This document shows, one piece after another, positions 1 to 11,200 of a stretch of 64,000 bases of DNA. Source of the stretch: Gnetum montanum (lineage: Eukaryota; Streptophyta; Gnetopsida; Gnetales; Gnetaceae); assembly GCA_015680685.1 (NCBI GenBank), contig MNCI01000270.1:29062-93061 (forward strand), in the 5' to 3' direction. Both the position numbers and the translations under genes were made by a program. Under the pieces are notes generated by a model that was not told where the DNA came from, did not search any database, and saw only the letters and a program-made list of their open reading frames with translations. Position 1 is the stretch's first letter; every line of letters starts with the position of its first letter.

Positions 1-125
1 TTGAAGAAACTGCAAATAAATAAAGATCTAGCTCTTCATAGAGGTGAATGGCAAAAAAGAATTCATGTAACTGGCCCCATTTTGTTGGGATAAGGCTAGG
101 ATGATAATGATAAGATTTTTTTTAC
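1..125 (+). mobile_element. RTE-type LINE, 3' end
   Basis: This is the last stretch of an RTE-clade non-LTR retrotransposon whose body lies left of the window. The frame reads a peptide with the cores LALHRGEWQKRIHV and TGP, which matches the usual C-terminal end of plant RTE reverse transcriptase proteins. It is followed by a short GAT-type simple repeat (gatgataatgat), as these elements commonly end. The same tail occurs at 15868-15985 (- strand) and 22200-22335 (+ strand). The family assignment rests on recall of plant RTE C-termini; the three-way similarity within the window is directly visible. Confidence 0.7.
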
Positions 126-589
126 CCTTTTGGATGCCTTGGAGCATATAAATTTTTGAGGATAATGGCCACTAGTGATGGAGTAAATTTGATTTGTGAT
201 TTCTAGGCATGTCTTAGAATGTTATTTTTTCCTTTTGAGAAACTATTGGGTACGGTATTAAAAGAAGAAATGTAAATTGTACAAAAACTACACATCCGTG
301 GGAGTCCTCTCCCTTTTGTCAATGACCTATTCCAAAATTGAGACTAAACCACCATAGTCCCAAACATGCCCCCCGTTGAACATACAAAAACCCAGAAAGG
401 AGCCATAGGGTCCCTTTACGCTCCCGCTGTTACCTATCCCCAGCTAAGACATGGACCCAACCTAACTGACATGGGCAAAAACACATAGTCACCAAAACAA
501 CCAAGAGGTCATTTGAAAGAAACCAAACAAAACAACAACCTAAAAGGCAACCATGCCCCTCAGATATGTCAAGGCAATCAAGAGCATCT

Positions 590-785
590 ACACATGGGTT
601 GCAACCACAAGTGAATGTCATTAAGCATATTGTCGTGCTACTCAGTATCAACAAAAGTCACAGCCTGCTGAAAATTTTTAAAGGCCTCCACCTTTCGTGC
701 AGCCGCATCACCCCTACCATCAGGGTGTAACTTTGCTAATGTCCATTTGATGAAAAGCCTGAGACCCTACCATGATGATAAACGA
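590..785 (-). pseudogene. LINE copy A C-terminal J-domain-like module
   Basis: On the minus strand this reads through KLHPDGRGDAAARK and then EAFKNFQQAVTFVD, with a nonsense codon soon after. The HPD tripeptide is at 719-727. The order is basic helix, HPD, glycine/alanine-rich loop, then a helix beginning 13 residues later with F-K-x-F-Q and ending F-V-D. That is the spacing of helix II, HPD loop and helix III of DnaJ J-domains. This copy keeps the exact HPD; most other copies in the window have HLD, HPN or QPN at the same place. Known: J-domains use HPD to stimulate Hsp70. Inferred: the LINE protein once carried such a domain. Confidence 0.6.
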
Positions 786-1986
786 TTAATGTTCATTATA
801 ATATAGGGGCATTTCCTGCTCATGCACGTGATCTTGCTAATGTTGAAGCTGCTCATCCTCCATATGTTCATTCTCTCGTTGTATCTCTTTCACTTGTTCC
901 TACGCCGATCATTCCAACTCTTCCTACTAGATTTTGGCCTTGAGCTACTTATGGAGCTTGTCCTCCAAGGTGGCCATGGTCACCGCATCCTCCATTTCTT
1001 TCTGCCTTAGAATATCTTAATCATATCTTGGTGTTGTATCTCTGCCTATAGTAGCAACTGCTAAAGGACCTCCTCTCGCGCTGGCCACTTGGCTTCCTAA
1101 GCTTCCCACTCATTGTGCGCCCTCAACCTGGCCTCCTCCATGGCTCTCTCAAGCACCCTTTGCTAGTACTCCTACTCCAGCCGCTTAGCTTCCTCCTTAT
1201 CGTCCTCAACTTGAGGCTAAAGCAACACATGTTCTTGATGGCCAAGCGAAATAGTCTACCCTTTATTTGTTTGGTCACCAATCAGCATCATCCCTAGTAT
1301 TCTATCTTGAGGCTGCCTAGCCGCAACGTCCTCCCCTAGCCACCTATGAACATAGATCGAGTTGCAGGACCCCACCTGCCCCCTTGGTGCAGGCTTAGGG
1401 CATGCAGCCCACCATAGTGCAAGAATAACCCCCATGTGCCACCTCTGCTACTTCTACTATAGGGAAGCTAGGAAAAATTTAGGCACATTAATCGATCACC
1501 CTAAGCACAAATGCTTCAAAAAATTGAAATGAACCCCATACAACTTCCACACACTCCCAAACTAGATGAAGAACCTTTCAATCAATTCCACTGCATCCTA
1601 CCAAAAAGGCAGCAACCCAAATTTACGCACATGCTCGCTCACAGTCCACAACATTGACCTAGGAAAAAGGGCATTTGCATCTTGGAGGCCTCTCCTCGTA
1701 GGTAGAACCACCTCCCCCCAAGAACATAGGCAATCTCCTCCTTGATGAGGTTGATCCTCACCCCCTAGAAGGTAGTGGCATCCATGTGCCAATTGTCAAA
1801 GAAGGCCCCATCCTGCAAATCTCGGTCCCCCACCAACATCGAGAGGAAATCAGCCTAGCCCACACATGTGACAAGGGCCCACGGCTCCATCATCTCCTAA
1901 TATATGGTGCAAGAAGGCTCATAAGTCGACGTCACTTCCATATTGATAGTAGCTTCTTGCCAGAACCTCACACTAGTAGCAGCCAC

Positions 1987-2508
1987 CTATGTAAGCCGCA
2001 GTAAAGATAAAATTCTGAAGACTAAATGGTTGCAGCATTGCAACAAGCACCATAGAATGGCCATAGCTTTAAAGTCCCAATCAAGTCTAACAAGCAAGGA
2101 GATTCCAATCACCTGCCAAGTGGTAGTAGCAAAGGGGCAATGATAGGCAAAGTGTCTCCATGTTTCAATCTCCTGAAAACAAGACGGGCACCCCTCACCA
2201 ACATTTAACCTGCATCTAGTTAATTCAACACTCACTGGGAGCGCCCCATGATTTATAAGCCACAAAAAGACATTTAACTTCTCAGGCAATCGCCCATGCT
2301 AGATCGACGTCCATCCTAGCCTTGTTGGATACTTATGCTGAATGATGAAATGGGGATGGGCCTCCATCATGCCCCAGTGCATCATCCTCCAAGCATGATT
2401 ACACAATGACCTCCATATCAGTGAATCATTGTTCTTCGCTATCCATCGTTGATACTCATTGTTCATAATTTGTATCCATTGTGCCTGGGCAGTTCTCGTT
2501 TGTATCAA
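1987..2508 (-). pseudogene. LINE copy A zf-RVT region of ORF2
   Basis: Two adjacent frames (2299-2508 and 1987-2289) read the region just before zf-RVT and the zf-RVT domain itself. The second includes KLNVFLWLINHGALPV followed by a C-x2-C, x7-H, x5-H-C-type zinc-binding layout (CPSCFQEIETWRHFAYHCP). zf-RVT is the reverse-transcriptase zinc-binding domain at the C-terminal side of plant L1 ORF2 proteins. A frameshift separates the two parts. The copy lacks endonuclease and polymerase, so it is a dead fragment. Confidence 0.8.
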
Positions 2509-3139
2509 CTGATGAATAAGCCTCTATTGGCCCATCATGATGATGTATTGGTAATGTTATAACATATGATATCACTTATTTCTCAAAGAGGTGCCTTGTT
2601 GGTTAATTTAAAGATTTTGTACTTAGAACTAGCAATTAAAGTACTTGAACATGAAACTCATGTAAAAATTAAAGGATTTGCCTAGAATTGAACCTAAAAT
2701 TATGGACATTGGAGGGTTACTTAAAGGATAAGGATAAGGATAAAAATAAATAAAACAAAATAAAATAACTGATAAAAATTAATGTAATCCGAGCTCCGCT
2801 GCTCAAATAAATATTTGTTGTGGAAACATACTTTCAGCTTTGCAACCTTCATTGTTGTTTTGTTCACACGAATGCAACCATCATTCCGATTAACTCACCC
2901 TTGCTGATTTTCTGCATAACCCTCTACATCTTGTTCATCCACCGTTGTCATTTATCTGTATCCATCAATGGCTTCAATTCAAACTCTTGGTGAATCTCGT
3001 TTCATTTCTTTGACGACAATGAATTGTAACATTTATCAAAAAGATCGGATACATTAGATAGATCAGTGAATATATGGTGGTGGAACACCTCTTCTGATCC
3101 TTGGTATCAATCCCTCCAGGCGGAGAAGTCAAATTTTGG

Positions 3140-3350
3140 CAGTGGAAGATGTCTTTGCACTCAGAAGACATCTTTCCTGTGAGTATTGGGTGTCCGTGGA
3201 AGACATCTTTCAACCTTAGAAAGAAATCTTTCACATTTGAAAGATGTTTTTCAGGTTCAAAAGATGTCGTTCACAATTAAAAGACGTCTTTCCCGAAAGT
3301 TACAAGAACACCAAAAGATGCCTTCCCAGGCCCCAAAGACGTTTTGTTTG
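3140..3350. repeat. Array of AAGAYRTCTT-like palindromes
   Basis: About nine imperfect copies of a decamer around GAYRTC lie here, for example aagatgtctt (3146), aagacatctt (3165), aagacatctt (3200), aagatgtcgtt (3260) and aagacgtctt (3280). Spacing is irregular, about 19 to 35 bases. Each is nearly self-complementary. The array occupies the position expected for the U3 of an LTR upstream of a gag-like frame. Compare 7190-7325, 43206-43296 and 58349-58490. Confidence 0.65.
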
Positions 3351-3990
3351 TCCAGCAAAGCATCCAATGTGGCCGTTGCAAAGTGGAAACAGTTAGAAAA
3401 ATGGTGTTTAACTGGGGAAAGGTTCCAATAACGTCTGTGTTGTTTTGTGTTAAGTATGTGTTCATTGTTGCATATTCGAAAGTGTGTGGATAATCAAATG
3501 TGTGGTTATTGGCCATTGTGTGTGGGATCTTGGTTGTTGGAACCCAGCCCTAAGAGAGGAAGGGAAGAGATCCAGGTTGAGTATTCTTTGCATTCAAGGC
3601 AATCTTGTATGACTGTAGAACCTCATACTCCGCAATATCATTGAGTATGTGAGTTGTTGCTTCCCAAGTTTTCCAAGTGGTGGAACTTGTAGGATTTGTA
3701 TGTTTTTGTGTTCTTGATTCCATTGTATTATAATTTTCATGCTATTTAATAGAAGATAGCTTGTTTTTTTCTATTTGCAGCAAATTTATTTTATCTTGCA
3801 TGCAATCTGGATTTGGTGTGTTTGAAGGGTTTTATGCATAGGAGTGACCCTACTTTAGAATTGATATCCGAGATTGGGATTTTGGAAAATTGGTTATGGA
3901 TTTTTGTGCATGTTTAAGGAATTGGAGGACACTGAAGCCTTGTGTTGATCTCCTTCTCTGATTTAAGGGAATTGTGTTTCTTATGAGCAA

Positions 3991-4477
3991 ATGGCTTGTA
4001 AGAAAAAGAATATTCAAACCCTAAACACAGATATAGAGAGCATGAAATCTGCCAATTGATGATTCACAAATTGGAAGAAATTAGTGCTAGTGTGGATAGA
4101 AATGCAAGTGTCAACCATACTCATTCTCATAGTGATGATGAGAACATCCATTCCAATGAGGACGAAGAAGTTTCCCAGCATGATGGAGGAAGAGAACATG
4201 AGAAGAAAGGGCATTCCAGCTATGGGAGTGTTAGAATGCATCAGCCAAGGGTTCCAAGAGGAATGAATGCAAACCTCGTGTAAGAGCTCCAACATCTATC
4301 TCATGTGAAATTCGATGATGAAGATGAAGCAATACTTGCAAGAGTTTTCAAATATGTTGCAAGACTTCTTTATGTGGAATTGAAGACTTTCAATAGCGTA
4401 GATGGCACCAATGTTTTTGCATGTTACCTGCAAATTAAAATGCTGGAAACTGAAGATTCTGGTTGCATATGATTTAG
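3991..4477 (+). pseudogene. Gag-like remnant with KKK N-terminus
   Basis: The frame starts at 3991 with MACKKKNIQTLNTDIESMK, hits stops at once and continues one frame over (from 4056) through an Asp/His/Ser-rich stretch (HTHSHSDDENIHSNEDEE) and a stop near 4282. A third part reads KFDDEDEAILARVFKYVARL. The N-terminus resembles those of the non-autonomous element (MALKKKTNQEL at 41353) and the autonomous gypsy gag (MPSKKKTVQAL, - strand, near 63313). I infer a broken gag of the same group. No zinc knuckle is visible. Confidence 0.45.
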
Positions 4478-4889
4478 ATATTGTTTAATTGTTAAGTGAC
4501 ATGTTGTGAAAGCAAATTTTCAGTTAAGCCCCAGTGCCTGTATTCATATGTCAGAACCGTGATGCAGAACTGAATGGAATATCCAATTTTGAAAGAAATT
4601 CCAATAAAAGGAAATTTATTATCTTATGTTAATATAGTATAACCACCGTGGTTACAGTTTGCTTTTTACAAATGGATTTCTTGTATCTTATAGTAAAAGT
4701 AAGAATTTTCACCAATTTCTAGCACACAGGAATATGCTAAAATACTTTGTCAAATGGTATTCTTCTTCTTACTCTTCAAATTGGTGTTCATACTTATCTT
4801 TCACCTTCCTTTTGCTATTTTCACTTGTACATGCTTTTAGTCATTTAAAAGAAAATCTGAAGATGGAGCAAGGAAATGCAATGAAAAAT

Positions 4890-5345
4890 TCAAGATAAGA
4901 AGTATTTCAAGCAATGGCAATGGTGTCGAAAACAAGATGACCATGAAAGATACAAGAAAGTAAAAAGCATGGTGAAGAAAACATTGAACAAGGCTAAACT
5001 TAGCACTTTCAGTATCTTTGATGAGAAGCTAAAAATCAAGGAGGTCTAGAAAATGATTTACAACCTGGAAAAGACTTGAAATAAAAGGCATAAGGACTTT
5101 GACTATATCAAATACATTAAGTTAGACAATGAAAGGATTTTATTTTCAGATGAGAAAAATTTGGAAGGCTGGTCTAAAGATAAAGTTGAAGATACCAAGT
5201 CAAATGTATGCATGACCAACTACACTTCTGCTTTTGAAGTTTAGAAAGCCCTTATAAAGATGAAGAATGGTAAAAAGGACGAGTAAAGATCATATCCCTA
5301 TAAAGGCATAGAAGTCTATGAGTACTTATAAAGATCACTTGGTTG
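4890..5345 (+). pseudogene. Degenerate reading frame of unknown family
   Basis: One forward frame reads a lysine-rich protein of about 150 codons broken by four or five TAG/TGA codons: KYFKQWQWCRKQDDHERYKK, later KAKLSTFSIFDEKLKIKEV, DFDYIKYIKLDNERILFS and YTSAFEV. The other frames are far more broken. I do not recognise the family. It lies between the gag-like remnant and a LINE tail, so it could be the downstream part of that retroelement or a captured host fragment. Confidence 0.3.
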
Positions 5346-5789
5346 ACAACTTTATTCAACAAGATTTAGAAGGAACAGAAAATTTGGGAGGGCTGGTCTA
5401 CTTTCAACGGATTCTTTTCTTTTCATTTTTTGGAAAAAGGTTAGCTTAGATTAAATTAATTAAAATAAAAGAATATGTACAATTAGGACCTAGATCCAAA
5501 AAATAAGGGAGGCAGCCCCCCAGGGAGAAGTACCCTTGAAACCCAAAAACCACCACAAAAACACACCTAGAACCCCCAGAACCCCAGCATAACTAGAAAA
5601 AGAAAATGGCCCACTGAAAGTGACCTAAAGCAACATAATATGCTTTACTAGGACCATCCAAAAAAAGGGAAAACAACCAAAACCTAGAATCAGATCAAAA
5701 CAAAACCAAACCAAGCACAACCCAACAAACAACACCAATAGAGGCCCCTTATCATGGTGGGGCAGGCTAGAACAAGCACATCTGGGTTG

Positions 5790-6010
5790 CATCTTGGAGT
5801 GAACCTTATCAAGAATCTCCCATTGGTGTTTTGAAGTCATAAAGGCAACAACTTGTTGGAACCGAAGGAATTTCTCTTCCTTCTTTCACCACTCCTTAGG
5901 AGGTTGATTGTTTGTTTTGTTAGGGTGGAAACTAGTAGCAACTAAGCGGATGTACCAGTGGAGGGTAGCCTAGGTCACGCTCCTGTTGATATCCATAATT
6001 ATGTAGGGGC
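5790..6010 (-). pseudogene. LINE copy B J-domain-like module with HPNK
   Basis: On the minus strand the frame reads HWYIRLVATSFHPNKTNN, then EEKFLRFQQVVAFM and a tail ILDKVHSKM. HPN is at 5919-5927. HPN-K is one transition away from HPD-K, the commonest J-domain signature. The following helix has E-E-K-F-x-x-F-Q, as in helix III of DnaJ proteins. Two in-frame stops interrupt it. The copy at 18757-18957 (+) repeats the helix III part (KELLWFQQAAAFMASKHQ). Confidence 0.55.
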
Positions 6011-7162
6011 AATGCCCCTCCCACAGCCAACACCTCACTTCCGATTCATGGGCCTAGTCTAACTTAGGGTTCATCTATTGTTCTTCTTGAAGGGCCCTAG
6101 CTCTTTGCGCTTTGGTTTCTTTCGCAAGGAGCTTCCTATCCTCCTCTTTAAGGATTTCTGCCCGGCTCTCCCACCTAATCTCCTCCTCATTCTCTTGCTA
6201 GATGGTAGCCTCCTAACATTTGTGCTGGCAGTGCTGCTCCTTGGCCTACTCCCAAAGTCAAATGTGCTCGGCTTAAGCCCTTGCTTGAACATCCAAGGCC
6301 TGCTGAAAGATAATGACCTCCCACCTAGCTCTCTCCTCCTCTCTAACCTTGGCTTTAGTTTTCGCCACTACTTGACGAAGTTTCTCTTCAAATTCTATCT
6401 GCATCTCCTATCTTGCGGCTTCAACAACCAGCAGCTGCTTGACCACTGATGAGTGGCGAGATACCCCTACACTCAACCATACGAATACGAGCGTTTTCAC
6501 GCACGATCCGGTCGAACTCCGCAGACGGACTAGTTGTGGCACCTAGACAGTTAGCCTTAGGTTGCAGTTTGCTGTCTTCCCACTTGGACTAGTATTATAT
6601 TTGTCACGTATGGTTTAGTCCAGAGTGAGGTGTATGATGTGGTCCTAATCTAACGCTACTCCTGAAGCAATGGAAGATAAGATTAACTAAGCTAGGAGGA
6701 AAAGGGTAAGAGATTCTAAACTAGCCTAAGTGCGATGAGCATCCGTTCCTTGATTATTCGTACACATCTTGGACTTCGTGCACGACTACCACTGGGATTA
6801 CCAAGCGCAGATCCTAGGGGGGCTACTGGGTTACCAAGTAGTCACACTTCAATGCTCGTAATCAAGTCGTACTCATTCCACGTTTTAACATGAGTTTAAG
6901 GGTGAGAGAGACTAATTAGGAAAACAGTAAATAATAATTAAATAAATAAAAAACAAAGTGAATGCTGCAATGATGAAGTAATCTTGATCTTTATTGCCGA
7001 TCATGTGCGTGTCCAAGTACGTCACACTCGAATAAAGGATGTCGTACAATTACATTCACCACACTGCGGGCAGACACGGGAAAAATAATCTATCTTTGGA
7101 GGGATCAAACTGCTAGAGTTTCGCTACAATCTAACCTATGTATGATAAACAAGGGAGAGCCA

Positions 7163-7176
7163 CTTATTATTTATAG
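7163..7176 (-). promoter_or_regulatory. TATA box of the solo LTR
   Basis: On the minus strand the sequence reads CTATAAATAATAAG, a good plant TATA element, about 20 bases downstream of the last GCGATATCGC palindrome. A polyadenylation-like AATAAAG lies about 170 bases further on. Together they set U3-R-U5 order and show that the LTR points to the left of the window. Confidence 0.6.
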
Positions 7177-7189
7177 ACATTGCGGCGGA

Positions 7190-7325
7190 TTGCGATATCG
7201 TGTAGGCAATATCGCAAGGGACGACGCAATATCGCAAGGGATGCGATATCGCAGGGGACAATGCAATATTGCGGGGGATGCGATATCGCAACTGATGCGA
7301 TATCGCGGCCTATGCGATATCGCGT
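7190..7325. repeat. Eight phased GCGATATCGC palindromes in LTR U3
   Basis: Eight copies of the palindrome GCGATATCGC or one- to two-base variants (GCAATATCGC, GCAATATTGC) are centred near 7196, 7210, 7230, 7247, 7267, 7284, 7301 and 7318. Six of the seven steps are 17 or 20 bases. The palindromes are separated by short G-rich linkers (AGGG, GGGGA). The array lies directly upstream of the LTR TATA box, so it is probably a transcription-factor binding array. It lacks the long identical repeats and unique spacers of a CRISPR array. Confidence 0.85.
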
Positions 7326-8085
7326 CCCATCAACCACCTCCAAAGAACAAGCAGAGGAATACTCCCTAGAGACCCCCAACACAAGTGTTGAAGATGACGA
7401 GGCACCCTCCAACAAGCACTGTCGACCATAAACACGAGTAACAAGGATAGGATGAGCTGGAGGGTCCAAAGGCCGCACAACTTGCCAAAGGGCCAAAATG
7501 AGGCCTAAGTGCCATCCCCTCCGCTCATGATGCAGCAATGCTAGGAAAAACTTAGGGATATTAACTAGCTAGGCAATCTTCATGTAGTGCAAGAAAGTAA
7601 AATGTGCCTCTTGTAGTTTCCAAGCATTCCCGAATTGCACACAAAGTACTGTTCAACAAGCTCCACCGCCTCTTGCCAAAGGGGAAGTAGCACAGACTGC
7701 AAAACCTACTAGCTAGCGGTCTTGGGGATAGGGCTGGAGAAGAAACCCTCGACATCATATAAACCACATCCAGTAGGTCGGATTACCTCACCCATTGCTG
7801 GCACTCCCAGATAGTCTACCAACAATTCCTCTGTCAAATTGATACAAACAACTCTAAAAGTAGTGGCATCCTCATGCCATTGTCGAAAGAAACGGGTGTC
7901 CAGGAGCTCAGGTTCTTCAACAATGTCCTAAAGTTGACTCTTTTGCCTATACTCCTCTGCCTCCAGTTCGAACATTAGTGTAACCCACAGTGCTACCGTA
8001 GTCTCGGCCCAAAGCCTACATGCCAACAAAGCTATGTGTGTAGGAATAGGAGGCAAAGCTCTAAAACTTCTAGCCTTGTGGGCTT

Positions 8086-8191
8086 GTGGAAAGGGGGTCT
8101 CCCCTTGTTAAAAAGGGAAAGGTTTTTGGGGTGGGGCTTCGAAAAGGGGGTCTCCCCCTGTTAAAAATGGGGAGGTTTTTGGGGTGAGGGG
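8086..8191. repeat. Tandem duplication of a 53-base hairpin unit
   Basis: Two copies of a 53-base unit lie head to tail: aagggggtctcccc, then tgttaaaaa, then a ggtttttggggtg end, at 8091 and again at 8144. Each unit contains a GGGG...CCCC stem. The composition resembles the G/C-rich hairpin region of the LINE 3' UTRs, so this may be a LINE fragment at the border of copy B/C. Confidence 0.7.
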
Positions 8192-8229
8192 AGATTCTTC
8201 TGCCTATGTTTTTGGAGACATCTTTCTAA

Positions 8230-11200
8230 TGTACCTAATGCCTTTTGTTAATATACTTTTGTTGACAAGGTACAAGAACAGATCTTTGAGCTTGACCTTG
8301 CCATCTGCAGACACCAGCATCGCATGCCTCAATTCATCATTCATCATTCCATAGTATTCCAACGAGAGAGAAGATCCAAAAATCTGTTTGGAAGCTTCTC
8401 CAGGAGACTAACATACAACAAGCCCCCACAATCATCAACACCTCTTGTGATTGTCCAACATCGAGAATGCTTGCTCGATGGTTAGAACAAGTGGAGGGTC
8501 AATTGGGCAACCAACCCCATGACAATCCTCCATCACCTATCTCATATCAGCTATAAGCACATCATCGAATGCAACCATAATATCCCGTTCATGGAGAAGG
8601 GTCACCCACATTTTCCACATGCAAGCCATCCTTTCCACACCAAGTTATGGGACAAGCACCATTTTCTGAACACAAGGTCCAGGAACAATATAGAGTCACC
8701 TCTGAGAGTAACCAGATCATGAATTCTCCGAGGAACATCAACGTTCTCAGAATTTGCATTTCCCCACTATATCAAGAACGACTGCCAGTCTCACGATCAA
8801 CACCTTTCAGTAGATTTTGCACTTGCAGGAAGGATCCTCTTTGGGAGGTTTCTTCCATAGGTAAGTATAGCAACCCAGCTACACCTTACCCCTCATACAT
8901 GCCCAAGTAGTCAATGTAGCCAATAGAACCATATCGTGGAACTATCACCAGTTGAGGGAAGACATGGGTTCACAAGTCTTACCCAAATTCAATTTTCACC
9001 TTGAGAACAACTCGAGACACCAAGCATTTTTGTTTCATCTTGGGAGATCTGGGTTTGTTTCATACATCCCAGTCAAGCCCGTTTACATCAATTTGTGGTG
9101 GCCAAGGCCGCACCACTACCTATTATCATTCAACCCAAACAACATACACAAGTCAACAACAACATCTTGCCCATAGGAGGACTAGGTCCTCAAGATAGTT
9201 TTACAAGGAATGGGCTTTCATCAACATCATTTACAACTCGAATACTAAATGATTCATCCCCGAAGGATTTACAATAGGGATGGTCTACCAGAGAACACCA
9301 ACAAGGAAGTTACTCTGAAGCCCCCAAAACTAAGAGAGTACACAAGATCATGCCTTGCTTACACGAAGCGGAATATGTATCTTTAATTTACATCAATAAC
9401 ACGACCTCACAAAGGAGGTTTCATAAATTTCACCAAGGTAATAACATTTTGTCTCTGAGAACAAGCCCCACGAGTTCACGAACATAGGACCACAGCTAGG
9501 AACAAGTCCCAAACATCAACTGCTTATAGGAGACAACCGTCTCAATACCACCTGACTTATTATTTCAGGAACTGAAGAGGGGCATCTATTGAGATGAAGA
9601 ATGATCCCTCATAAAATTAAGGATTCACCAAGTAATATCATGGTCAACTCTGCTATCCCACCAGGGAGGTGAGAACACCAACATGAATTAACGTCACACC
9701 AGAGACATGGGACAATACATCCGAGAGGGACTAGGTGATACATCAGTGTACATAAGGGACAATGTACATAGGAAAATTTTGCAAGACACCATAGCCTATT
9801 AGGCACAACGAGTCCCCAATCACAGAATCACACTATAGACAACAAACACACCAATAAGTCCCAATCTATGAGAGCACATCATAGCTCTCCAAAGCACCAA
9901 AAGCAATTAGTCACGAGAGCCTACCAACATGCACAAATCATTAGAAACCCCCAATCATGAGAGCATCGGTTCAAGTGCTTTGAGCACATTCAAGCCCACC
10001 AAGCTAGGCCACCAAGAGAAATCACACTTTCTATAACTGTAACGTCATTTATGCAAGGATGGACCACCATCCCAATGTTTGGATAGCTACTCCACGATCA
10101 AATCCAACATGGAAGAGCAAGTCTAGGTGCCAATACCCAGAACTCGACTCAAATCCCCCGCTAAACATCATATTGATTTGAATTTCAGTCACCATCGATC
10201 ATCTATGGACAAGATCTTTGCCAATCCAGGAACACAAGAAAATGTGTTCCAAAGATTTGTCCTATCTCAAGGACGTTCACCAAGCATACACCATCCAGGC
10301 ATGCCAACAACATCAAGAACACATGGCACCAGTTCAAGAGCATAATGGGCAAGGACATGCCCTGGTCCATTCATTTCAACACCGTATCACAACTGAAGCA
10401 TTTCTCATGAGGTTTTCAGCAAAATTATACATCAAGGCACAAAGGCCATTTACAACATATAGCAAGGGCGCATTAAAACAAGCACCAGGAAAACACCATA
10501 CATCAAGCTTGGCCTTGCCATAGTGTGTGGCATAGGCCTACAACCAGGAGACAACTGAGTCACATAGGCAATACATCCAGCACTTGTGTGTGCATACAAC
10601 CAGATCGAGAATATCACAAGGATACCTTTCACACACCCAAGGATTGGATTACATTCATATATGGGAACATACATAGTATTTGGGAATGCTACCCAAGCCT
10701 AAAAGGCTATAGGACAAACTACCCAAGCCCATCCTAGGCTAAAGGATTTAGGCCACCAAGAGCATACCATGAAGAACCATGCTGTTTAGAGAAAAACCTG
10801 TCTCTGTCACGAAGCATAAACGATCATCTGTCATTGCAGCACTGTCTCAAAAGATACATGATCTACTGTCACACTGAACTGACTGCACGGATAACCTCGA
10901 ACAAAAACGATTCGAGACATGAACGCAACGATTGAATAACGAAACACACCAACGGAGTATCCACCATCTTGCCATAGTGGGACCTCATTGCATTGGCCAC
11001 TCCTGGGCCATCAGTATCCGGCATGGCCAAGGATACCATTTCATGCCATCTGCTAGCCCAATATCTGTAGGGTCTAGGACAGATCACCATCCTCTGTTAG
11101 TGCTCCCCCAGCACTGAGAGGCAAACAAATCATGATGTACCTGCTGATCCATCACAGCCAAGGTACTGATATATCCACAACCCAATGTTGGGATTTTGAG

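Larger units (their letters stand above)
222..2540 (-). mobile_element. L1-like LINE copy A, 5'-truncated
   Basis: This is the 3' third of an L1-like LINE. Its 3' end near 222-300 has the family tail (RC: ttgtaca, then tttaatacc, then an A-rich end). Going upstream come the 3' UTR, a J-domain-like C-terminus (590-785), a charged region, the post-zinc-finger region and zf-RVT (1987-2289). The copy stops abruptly near 2540, inside the sequence just before zf-RVT that is also present in copy G near 33545, which fits 5' truncation or interruption by the LTR-type sequence that follows. Stops and frameshifts throughout make it non-functional. Confidence 0.8.
2541..5420 (+). mobile_element. Decayed LTR retroelement (gag-only remnant)
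   Basis: This interval begins with TGATGATG directly after LINE A and ends at the tail of LINE B. It holds an array of AAGAYRTCTT-like palindromes (3140-3350) like those in the U3 of the gypsy LTRs elsewhere in the window, then a broken gag-like frame (3991-4477) and a degenerate frame with stops (4890-5345). No reverse transcriptase, integrase or second LTR could be identified. Outer limits are estimates. The link to the gypsy family is inferred from the shared palindrome core and a shared gag N-terminus. Confidence 0.4.
6447..7332 (-). mobile_element. Solo LTR with perfect ACCAC target duplication
   Basis: The interval begins TGATGAG and ends CCCATCA, matching the TGATG...CATCA ends of the gypsy LTRs at 42976-43805 and 57940-58738. 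It is flanked by identical five-base repeats ACCAC (6442-6446 and 7333-7337), the product of LTR integration. Orientation is minus: a TATA-like CTATAAATAATAAG (7163-7176) lies downstream of the U3 palindrome array, and AATAAAG (6989-6995) follows. There is no internal region, so it is a solo LTR left by recombination. The host site is LINE copy B/C. Confidence 0.88.
5430..8085 (-). mobile_element. L1-like LINE copy B/C, split by a solo LTR
   Basis: Positions 5430-6446 hold the 3' tail (RC: tgtaca, ttaatttaatc, then tttttccaaaaaa), a 3' UTR, a J-like module (about 5790-6010) and the charged C-terminal region. Positions 7333-8085 hold the upstream C-terminal part, colinear with 1380-1990 of copy A and 37040-37440 of copy H2. 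The two parts become continuous if 6447-7332 plus one ACCAC copy are removed, so this is one LINE interrupted by an LTR. The 5' end near 8085 is approximate. Stops in all frames. Confidence 0.75.

Noticed and set aside
6078-6449. A 123-codon forward frame, Leu/Pro-rich
   Set aside because: Antisense shadow of the Glu/Arg-rich C-terminal region of LINE copy B; similar Leu-rich shadows occur at 44074-44427 and 62094-62474.
7190-7325. Regular short repeats resembling a CRISPR array
   Set aside because: The repeats are 10-base palindromes with short G-rich linkers inside a plant LTR; no long repeats, unique spacers or cas genes.
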